Below, one piece after another: positions 16,617-23,746 of a stretch of DNA of 64,000 bases; the stretch's first letter is position 1; every line of letters starts with the position of its first letter. The stretch spans positions 160,478 to 224,477 of the forward strand of contig JBKBHS010000004.1 in assembly GCA_046299555.1 (NCBI GenBank), written 5' to 3'. The notes under the pieces were generated by a model. The model was given only the letters and a program-made list of their open reading frames with translations. It made no database searches and had not been told where the DNA came from. Position numbers and translations under genes: made by a program. This DNA comes from CALKJP01 sp046299555 (GTDB taxonomy: Bacteria; Bacteroidota; Bacteroidia; JACCXN01).

Positions 16617-19600
16617 GTGTCAGTGAATATTAAAGAATTGAAACCTAGAAAGGCCTTGAACAAAGCCTTTTTAAAAGTTAAACCTAATAGAACCGATATT
16701 GAAAGGTTTAAGCAAAACCTTAAAACCTTAATAGACAGAACTAATGACTCAGAAAGTGAAGAATTTCATAAAAATTTGGTTTCTGATTTCTTAAAAGATA
16801 CCTATTACAAGCAAAACCATTTTATAAATACCAAAGGTCGAAACGACCTTGTTATACATAACGGACAAAATGCAAACTCGACAGTTGGCGTAATTCTAGA
16901 AGTTAAAAAGCCGACCAACAAATCGGAAATGATTACAACCAAAAAACTGAACGCAAAAGCGTTTCAGGAATTGGTTTTGTATTATTTACGAGAGAGAATT
17001 ACACACAAAAACCTTGAAGTAAAACATTTGGTAGCGACTAACATTAACGAGTGGTTCATTTTTGACGCTACCCTATTCGACAGACTTTTTGCTCAAAACA
17101 AAAACCTTGTAAAGCAATTCAACGACTTTGAAGCAGGACGTTTGGCAGACACTAAAACAGACTTTTTCTATAAACAAATTGCCGAGCCATTTATTGACAG
17201 CATTACTTCTGAAATTGAATTTACTTACTTCAATATTCAAGATTTTCAAAAACCATTACGCAATGCCGACAAAGCAGATGATAATTCATTGATTGCTTTG
17301 TTCAAATTGCTTTCGCCAGAGCATCTTTTAAAACTTCCGTTCACCAACGATAGCAACAGCCTTGACAAACGCTTTTACAGCGAATTGCTACACATAATTG
17401 GTTTAACAGAAACCAAAGAAGGAAGCAAAAAACTAATTGAACGCAATAAAGAATCTGAACGCAACTCAGGAACTTTGCTCGAAAATGCAATCATTCAGCT
17501 AGATAGTTTAGATAAGATTAGCAGACTCGATAAGCCAAACCAATTTGGAAGTACACAGCAAGAACGACTTTTTAATGTTGCTCTTGAACTTTCGATTACT
17601 TGGATAAACCGCATTTTGTTTTTAAAGTTGTTGGAAGCCCAACTCATCACATATCACAAGGGTGATAAGTCCTATTCGTTTCTCAATCTTGACAAAATCA
17701 AGAACTATGACGACCTGAACAGCTTGTTTTTTCAGGTGTTGGCACGCAAGTATGACGAACGAAACGAAGATGTAAAAAAGATTTTCGAGAAAGTGCCTTA
17801 TCTCAATTCTTCGCTTTTCGAGCCGACCGATTTGGAGCAGGTTACGTTGTTTATCAGCAATCTGAAAGACGATAAAACCATTCCGATTTTTTCGCAAACC
17901 GTGCTAAAAGACCAGCAAGGCAAAAAACGGACGGGCAATATTTCCACGCTTCAATATTTATTTGAGTTTTTAGATGCTTACGACTTTGGAGCAGAAGGCG
18001 GAGAAGAAATTCAGGAAGACAACAAAACGCTGATTAATGCTTCGGTTCTTGGATTGATTTTCGAGAAAATAAACGGCTACAAAGACGGTTCGTTTTTCAC
18101 TCCGGGTTTCATCACCATGTATATGTGCCGTGAAACCATTCGCAAAGCCGTTGTGCAGAAATTCAACGAAACCAAAAAATGGAACTGCACAACTCTTGAA
18201 GAACTTTACGACAAAATTGAAGACCGAAAAGAAGCCAACAACATTGTAAACAGCATCAAAATTTGCGACCCTGCCGTTGGTTCAGGACACTTTTTAGTTT
18301 CGGCACTCAATGAAATGATTGCAGTAAAAAACGACTTGAAAATTCTGCAAGACCGAGAAGGAAAGAGATTGAAAGAATATCAAGTTGAAGTAGTAAATGA
18401 TGAATTGATTGTAACAGACGAAGAAGGAGAACTTTTTGAATACAACCCAAGTAACAAAGAAAGCCAACGCATACAAGAAACGCTTTTCCACGAAAAGCAA
18501 ACCATTATTGAAAACTGCCTTTTTGGGGTGGACATCAATTCCAACTCAGTAAAAATTTGCCGTTTGCGTTTGTGGATTGAGCTTTTGAAAAATGCTTACT
18601 ACAAAAACAGCACTGAACTTGAAACACTTCCGAATATTGACATCAATATAAAGTGCGGAAACTCGTTAGTTAGCCGTTTTGCCATTGATGCCGACTTGAA
18701 GCAAGCCTTGAAAAAAAGCAAGTGGACAATTGATAGCTACCGAATAGCCGTTGACACTTATCGAAACGCTGAAAGTAAGGAACAGAAAAGAGAAATGGAG
18801 CGCCTGATTGCTGATATTAAAAATAATTTTAAAAGCGAAATTTCTTCTCGAGACCCAAAAGTTATAAAACTGCAAAAATTAGAGTATGAATATGGATTAC
18901 TAGTAGCTCCCAATATTTTTAAAGAAGATGATGCCCTTTACGGAAGTAGAGATAATAAGAAAAAAGCAAAAGAACGTGAAAAAGAATTATTTGCAGAAAT
19001 ACAAAAACTAAAAAAAGAAATTGAAGAAATTAAAAACAATAAAATTTTTGAAAACGCTTTTGAATGGCGTTTTGAATTTCCCGAAGTGCTGAATGATGAT
19101 GGCGATTTTGTGGGCTTTGACGTGGTTATTGGAAATCCGCCTTATGGTGTATCTATCAAAGACAAAACTGAACGTGAGTATTTAGTGTCAAATCTTTCAA
19201 AGGTTCCAGATTTCGAGATTTATTATTGGTTCATCAATAAAGGTCATCAGATTTTAAAACAAAATGGAGTAATATCTTACATTATTCCTAATACAATATT
19301 ATTCAATGTATATGCCCAATCATATCGCTTGAATTTGTTTGATAATTGGAATTTAGATGAAATATTAGATTGCACAAACTTCAATATTTTTGAAGATGCA
19401 ACTGTTAGAAATATTATTTTCCAATTCACAAAATCTGATAGCAAGGGATATACTCTTGGTTACAAAAATACCGCTAATGCTGAAAGTTTTGAAAACCTCG
19501 TAAGTAGAAAACGAATTGTGATTTCAAAACAAATAGCAGAAGATAATATTCAAAATTGGGGCTTGGTTTTCAAATTAGAAAAAGAAATTCTGACTATTGT

Positions 19601-20303
19601 AGGAAAAATAAAAAGCAATAAAAAAACATTGATAGAACTCTTCCCAGAGACCAGTCAAGGGCTAATTGCTTATGATAAATATCAAGGTCAAACCGATGAG
19701 ATAATAAAGAATAGAGCTTATCATCATTTCTCAAATCCAGAAAATAAATATAAACGTTGGCTTTATGGAGAAGACATTACGCGTTATTTAGTTAAATGGA
19801 ATGGTAAAGAATATATAGATTATTGCAATGGTATTGCAAATCCAAGAGACCCAAAATATTTCAAAGGGAAGAGAATTTTGATTAGAGAAATTACAAATCC
19901 AAGGATTTTTGCTGCAATTACATCAGAAGAACTATATAACGACCCTGCAATAATTATTATAAAAGATAATCCAACCAGTTATCCTTTAGAATGTTTGTTG
20001 GCAATATTAAATTCTAAATTAGCAACATTCTATCATTTCAATTCATCTCCAAAAGCAACCAAAGGAGCATTTCCTAAGATTTTAGTTTATGACGTGAATA
20101 ATTTTCCTTTGCCCAAGCAGATTGATAGTAATATCCAAAAAATATTGGAAACACTTGTTGAGCAAATTTTGGCTAAGAAGGCTCAAGAACATTCAGCAGA
20201 TACAACTGAATTAGAAAACCAAATCGACCAATTGGTTTACCAACTCTACGAGTTGACGGAAGAAGAAATCGCCATCATCGAAAATTCAACCAATAAAAAT
20301 TGA
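16617..20303 (+). CDS. Single-chain Eco57I-like restriction-modification enzyme (type IIG-like)
   Basis: A 1228-residue protein, probably starting at GTG (a second in-frame GTG lies two codons on). The N-terminus holds a PD-(D/E)xK nuclease site: D77 in GRNDLVIHN and E95-V-K97 in GVILEVKKP. An amino-methyltransferase follows, with motif I DPAVGSGHF from D551 and motif IV NPPY at 840-843, which predicts N6-adenine methylation. A coiled-coil stretch (about 770-815) separates them. The C-terminal third would be the target-recognition region. No separate specificity subunit is present, so cutting, methylation and recognition would be in one chain. Base composition changes inside the gene, suggesting transfer or recognition-module exchange. 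A tyrosine transposase gene follows. Confidence 0.88.
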   Translation: MSVNIKELKPRKALNKAFLKVKPNRTDIERFKQNLKTLIDRTNDSESEEFHKNLVSDFLKDTYYKQNHFINTKGRNDLVIHNGQNANSTVGVILEVKKPTNKSEMITTKKLNAKAFQELVLYYLRERITHKNLEVKHLVATNINEWFIFDATLFDRLFAQNKNLVKQFNDFEAGRLADTKTDFFYKQIAEPFIDSITSEIEFTYFNIQDFQKPLRNADKADDNSLIALFKLLSPEHLLKLPFTNDSNSLDKRFYSELLHIIGLTETKEGSKKLIERNKESERNSGTLLENAIIQLDSLDKISRLDKPNQFGSTQQERLFNVALELSITWINRILFLKLLEAQLITYHKGDKSYSFLNLDKIKNYDDLNSLFFQVLARKYDERNEDVKKIFEKVPYLNSSLFEPTDLEQVTLFISNLKDDKTIPIFSQTVLKDQQGKKRTGNISTLQYLFEFLDAYDFGAEGGEEIQEDNKTLINASVLGLIFEKINGYKDGSFFTPGFITMYMCRETIRKAVVQKFNETKKWNCTTLEELYDKIEDRKEANNIVNSIKICDPAVGSGHFLVSALNEMIAVKNDLKILQDREGKRLKEYQVEVVNDELIVTDEEGELFEYNPSNKESQRIQETLFHEKQTIIENCLFGVDINSNSVKICRLRLWIELLKNAYYKNSTELETLPNIDINIKCGNSLVSRFAIDADLKQALKKSKWTIDSYRIAVDTYRNAESKEQKREMERLIADIKNNFKSEISSRDPKVIKLQKLEYEYGLLVAPNIFKEDDALYGSRDNKKKAKEREKELFAEIQKLKKEIEEIKNNKIFENAFEWRFEFPEVLNDDGDFVGFDVVIGNPPYGVSIKDKTEREYLVSNLSKVPDFEIYYWFINKGHQILKQNGVISYIIPNTILFNVYAQSYRLNLFDNWNLDEILDCTNFNIFEDATVRNIIFQFTKSDSKGYTLGYKNTANAESFENLVSRKRIVISKQIAEDNIQNWGLVFKLEKEILTIVGKIKSNKKTLIELFPETSQGLIAYDKYQGQTDEIIKNRAYHHFSNPENKYKRWLYGEDITRYLVKWNGKEYIDYCNGIANPRDPKYFKGKRILIREITNPRIFAAITSEELYNDPAIIIIKDNPTSYPLECLLAILNSKLATFYHFNSSPKATKGAFPKILVYDVNNFPLPKQIDSNIQKILETLVEQILAKKAQEHSADTTELENQIDQLVYQLYELTEEEIAIIENSTNKN

Positions 20304-20366
20304 TGGCAATTCGCGAACACCATAATAAAAATAATAATGTGTGAGCAAATAAAAATGGTGGAGGGA

Positions 20367-20472
20367 AATGGATAAATCCATTCATTATAAATTATTGCCA
20401 TTCCATAGCCTACGGTTTAAACCGTGGGCTATGAAAAGGTGCATGATTGGACAAAACCGTTTCAACGGTTTT
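20367..20472. repeat. REP-like hairpins upstream of the tyrosine transposase
   Basis: Three inverted repeats lie in the 200-base gap before the transposase gene: AATGGAT/ATCCATT (20367-20382); a 15-base pair at 20404-20433 with arms CATAGCCTACGGTTT and AAACCGTGGGCTATG, one T-G wobble and no loop; and AAAACCGTT/AACGGTTTT (20453-20472, loop TC). The last two share an ACGGTTT/AAACCGT core. Such palindromes near a Y1 transposase are the usual substrates of REP-associated tyrosine transposases. Confidence 0.7.
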
Positions 20473-20503
20473 ATTGTGATAAACGATTATTAAATTTGAT
20501 TTT

Positions 20504-20938
20504 ATGCCACATTCATTCTATAAAATTTGGATTCACGCCATTTGGGCAACCAAAGAAAGGATGCCATTGATTCATCAAAGCATTGAACAAAAGGTTTATC
20601 AATTTATTTCTGAGCAATTATGGGAACAAGGTTGCCCGGTAAGAATAATAAATGGAATGCCCGACCATATCCATTGTTTGTTTTTGCTTAGCCCTCAAAA
20701 ATCAATAGCAGACGTAATCAAACAGATTAAAGGAAGTTCTTCTCACTTCATTAATCAGAACAATTTAATTGCTGAAAAATTTGCATGGCAAACAGGATAT
20801 GCTGCTTATTCTGTTTCCGAATCGGTAGTTGAAAAAGTATTTCAATATATCCAAAATCAGAAAGCTCACCATCAAAAAAAGTCATTTCTGCAGGAATATG
20901 ATGAGTTTTTAAGATTGTATAGCCCAAGCTCTCAGTAA
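20504..20938 (+). mobile_element. REP-associated tyrosine (Y1, IS200-like) transposase
   Basis: A 144-residue HUH-superfamily transposase. The metal-binding HUH motif is H55-I-H57 in GMPDHIHCLF. The catalytic tyrosine is probably Y115 in VFQYIQNQKAHHQKK. The N-terminus (MPHSFYKIWIHAIWATKER) and the KIAD-type helix SIADVIKQIKGSSS are typical of the single-strand, hairpin-recognising family. The length fits an intact gene. No TnpB partner is present. The hairpins at 20404-20433 and 20453-20472 just upstream are probable targets. Matching hairpins were not seen downstream, so a complete two-ended insertion element cannot be defined. It may be a domesticated copy. Confidence 0.85.
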
Positions 20939-20992
20939 AAAAAATGTAGATTAAAAATAGACTTATTTAAATAACAAAAATTAAAAAAAATC

Positions 20993-21403
20993 ATGAAAAT
21001 TTTAAGAAATATTTTAGCTGTAATAATTGGTGCCATTGTGGGTAGTATTATAAATGGAGCAATTATTTCTGTAAGTGGGAAAATAATACCACCACCGGCA
21101 GATGTAGATGTAACTACTATGGAAGGTTTGCGTGCTACCATGCATTTGTTTGAGCCAAAACATTTTTTAATGCCTTTTCTGGCGCATGCTTTAGGAACTT
21201 TTGTTGGTGCGCTTTTAGCTATGCTCATAGCTGCTTCGCATAAATTTTATTTTGCACTTACGGTTTCTTTTTTATTTTTAATTGGAGGATTTATCAATGT
21301 TGTTTTACTTCCTTCTCCCTTATGGTTCACTTTGTGTGATTTAATTTTAGCATATATCCCAATGGGTTTACTGGCGAATTTAATTTTAAGGAATAAGTCG
21401 TAA
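20993..21403 (+). CDS. Small multi-pass membrane protein, unknown function
   Basis: A 136-residue protein with about four transmembrane helices: residues 6-28 (ILAVIIGAIVGSIINGAII), 60-80 (FLMPFLAHALGTFVGALLAM), 87-107 and 112-131. It resembles short conserved inner-membrane proteins of Bacteroidota with a glycine-rich first helix, but no function is known to me. The last residues and the TAA stop (21401-21403) lie inside the repeat word AGTCGTAAGT (21396-21405) that begins spacer B. The present C-terminus (RNKS) was therefore probably set, at least in part, by arrival or expansion of that repeat. Confidence 0.7.
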   Translation: MKILRNILAVIIGAIVGSIINGAIISVSGKIIPPPADVDVTTMEGLRATMHLFEPKHFLMPFLAHALGTFVGALLAMLIAASHKFYFALTVSFLFLIGGFINVVLLPSPLWFTLCDLILAYIPMGLLANLILRNKS

Positions 21404-21668
21404 GTGGTAAGTCGTAAGTTTTTAGTTAGAAAATTATTCAATATGTAAATGTGTAAATGTGAAGATTTGAAGATTTGAAGATTCGAAGATTGGAAGATTG
21501 AAAGATTAGAAGATTAGAAAATGTGGAAATGTGAAGATTAAAAAATGAATTTAGATATTTTCAATAAGGTTAACAATTTTTACTAATCTCTATTAATCTC
21601 AATTAATCTCCATTAATCTCCACAAGTTTCAACTAATTTCAATAACCAATAACCAATAACCAATAATT
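21396..21668. repeat. Composite periodic spacer B (word pair, 8-base array, 10-base array, 7-base array)
   Basis: It fills the gap between convergent genes. Plus-strand order: AGTCGTAAGT at 21396 and again at 21410 (14 apart, as in spacer A). Next is a strictly 8-base-period array over 21445-21540, beginning with two GTAAATGT units and continuing through GAAGATTT, GAAGATTC, GAAGATTG and GAAGATTA variants. Then six 10-base units ending in AATCTC or AATTTC at 21581-21640, and four 7-base units (AATAACC) at 21641-21668. It shares order, word and periods with spacer A, though the 8-mers differ in sequence. Confidence 0.85.
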
Positions 21669-21672
21669 TCTT

Positions 21673-22575
21673 TTAGAAAAAAATCTGTTGTGCCAGTCGG
21701 TAGGTATTGGCATGTGCTTCTATAATATCCGATAGTTTTTCGGAGTAGCCACCACCCATACTTGCAGCTATGGGAATTTTATTTGCTTTACAGAATTCAA
21801 GTACAAAACGGTCGCGTTCTTTGCAGCCTTCTATGCTTAAGCCAAGTCTGCCTAATTTATCGCTTGCCAAAACATCTACACCACTTTGATAAAAAATAAA
21901 ATCGGGCTCAAAATCTTCTGCAATTTTTGGTAAGGTATTTTTTAAAATTTTCAGGTAAGCGTTATCGTCAATATGGTCGGGTAATTCAATATCTAAATTA
22001 GATTTTTCTTTTTGTAAGGGATAATTTTTTTCTCCATGCATCGAGAAGGTAAAAACATTTTCATCATCTTGAAAAATGGATGCAGTTCCATTTCCCTGAT
22101 GTACATCTAAATCAACTACTAAAATGCGTTTTTTTAATTGATGTTGTAACAAATATTTTGCAGCAATGGCAATATCATTAAGCAGGCAAAAACCTTCGCC
22201 TCTGTCGCGAAAGGCATGATGAGTGCCACCGGCAATATTCAAAGCAACACCGTATTCCAATGCATATAGAGCGGCATCAATAGTACCTTGCATAATAACC
22301 TGTTCGCGATGCACCAACTCTGCAGATAATGGAAAACCCATTTTTCTGATTTCAGATTGGGTAAGTTCCAGATTTTTTAATCGTGAAAAATAGGTTGCAT
22401 CATGGCATGCTAAAATACTGTTGCTTTCTGCAATTTTGGGTTCAAATAAATTATAATGGCTAATGGTGCCTTCGTGCAATAATTGTTCAGGAAGCAGCTC
22501 GTATTTAGCCATAGGGAAGCGATGTCCTTCCGGCAAGGGATGAGCATAGCACTTTGACCAGGCAATTTTTAGCAT
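21673..22575 (-). CDS. Histone-deacetylase-family hydrolase
   Basis: A 300-residue zinc-dependent deacetylase of the arginase/deacetylase fold, probably acting on acetylated amines or protein lysines in the cytoplasm; the bacterial substrate is unknown. Family motifs: the H-H pair in GGTHHAFRDRGEGFC near residue 118, the zinc-binding DLDVHQGNGT near residue 153, and QSGVDVLASDKLGRLGLS near residue 230, which carries the second zinc aspartate. The C-terminal GGGYS is also conserved. Length is normal. It follows bioB on the same strand with about 30 bases between, so the two may be cotranscribed. Confidence 0.92.
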   Translation of the reverse strand: MLKIAWSKCYAHPLPEGHRFPMAKYELLPEQLLHEGTISHYNLFEPKIAESNSILACHDATYFSRLKNLELTQSEIRKMGFPLSAELVHREQVIMQGTIDAALYALEYGVALNIAGGTHHAFRDRGEGFCLLNDIAIAAKYLLQHQLKKRILVVDLDVHQGNGTASIFQDDENVFTFSMHGEKNYPLQKEKSNLDIELPDHIDDNAYLKILKNTLPKIAEDFEPDFIFYQSGVDVLASDKLGRLGLSIEGCKERDRFVLEFCKANKIPIAASMGGGYSEKLSDIIEAHANTYRLAQQIFF

Positions 22576-22606
22576 AGAAATTTTAGACAGTAAACAATAC
22601 TATTGC

Positions 22607-23704
22607 TTACATGTTTTTTAGCGCTTTTGCTTTTTCTTCAGCTGCTTTATTTTTTTCAATAACGTGTCCCGGGCGCGACCATTTTACTTTTTCAGCAGTT
22701 TCAGGACGCTCTTTGTAGCTTTCCTTTACTTCCGGTTTTTTACCGTCTTTAAAAGGTTCTTTGGGCACTAATCCAAGTATCTTAAACATTTGCATATCCT
22801 GGTTAAATTCAGGATTTGGAGTGGTTAATAATTTATCGCCTGCAAAAATGGAATTGGCTCCTGCCATAAAACAAAGCGCTTGTCCTTCCATGCTCATTTG
22901 TAAACGTCCGGCTGAAAGTCGAACAGCGGCCTTTGGCATAACAATACGAGTTGTAGCTACCATACGTACCATTTCCCAAATGGAGGCAGATTGAGCATCT
23001 TCCAGCGGTGTGCCTTCTACAGGTACTAAGGCATTAATAGGTACTGATTCCGGTTGTGGATCTAAATTCGATAAGGTATAAAGCATTCCTACACGATCTT
23101 CTACACTTTCGCCCATACCTATAATTCCACCTGAACAAACCGTAACTCCTGCTTTACGGGCATTGGTAATGGTTTGAATTCTATCGTCAAATGAACGGGT
23201 GGAAATTATTTCTTTATAATATTCTTCTGATGTGTCGATGTTGTGATTGTAAGCATATAAACCTGCATCAGCCAATCTTTTGGCTTGATTTTCAGTAAGC
23301 ATGCCAAGCGTACAGCAAACTTCCATGTTTAATTCATTTACAGTACGTACCATTTCTAGAACTTTATCAAAATCGTCATTGTCTTTAACATTACGCCATG
23401 CAGCACCCATACATAAACGCGAAGAGCCTGCTTGTTTAGCTTTAATGGCAGCTTCTCTAACTTCTTCAATACTCATCAAATCATTGGTTTTTATGTTGGT
23501 GTGATAACGCGCTGCTTGTGGGCAATAAGCACAGTCTTCAGCACAACCGCCTGTTTTTATAGAAAGTAATGTGCTAACTTGAACTTCTCTCGGATTGTGA
23601 TATTGACGATGTATGGTAGCTGCTTCGTAAACCAACTCTAAAAGTGGTTTATTGTAAATAGCTAATATTTCTTCTTTGCTATATTTGGGAATAAATGTTG
23701 ACAT
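22607..23704 (-). CDS. bioB: Biotin synthase
   Basis: Radical-SAM enzyme that inserts sulfur into dethiobiotin, the last step of biotin synthesis. The [4Fe-4S] cysteines are C54, C58 and C61 in GGCAEDCAYCPQ. YNHNIDTSEEYY, SGGIIGMGES and NALVPVEGTPL are all BioB signatures, and RLSAGRLQM carries residues of the [2Fe-2S] site. The core ends near residue 320. An extra charged tail rich in K and E (to 365) is longer than in many homologues. It reads toward the HDAC-like gene. No other biotin gene is in the window. Confidence 0.95.
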   Translation of the reverse strand: MSTFIPKYSKEEILAIYNKPLLELVYEAATIHRQYHNPREVQVSTLLSIKTGGCAEDCAYCPQAARYHTNIKTNDLMSIEEVREAAIKAKQAGSSRLCMGAAWRNVKDNDDFDKVLEMVRTVNELNMEVCCTLGMLTENQAKRLADAGLYAYNHNIDTSEEYYKEIISTRSFDDRIQTITNARKAGVTVCSGGIIGMGESVEDRVGMLYTLSNLDPQPESVPINALVPVEGTPLEDAQSASIWEMVRMVATTRIVMPKAAVRLSAGRLQMSMEGQALCFMAGANSIFAGDKLLTTPNPEFNQDMQMFKILGLVPKEPFKDGKKPEVKESYKERPETAEKVKWSRPGHVIEKNKAAEEKAKALKNM

Positions 23705-23746
23705 GGACTTAAATTTTAATGGCTAAAAATACAAAATGCAATTGGA

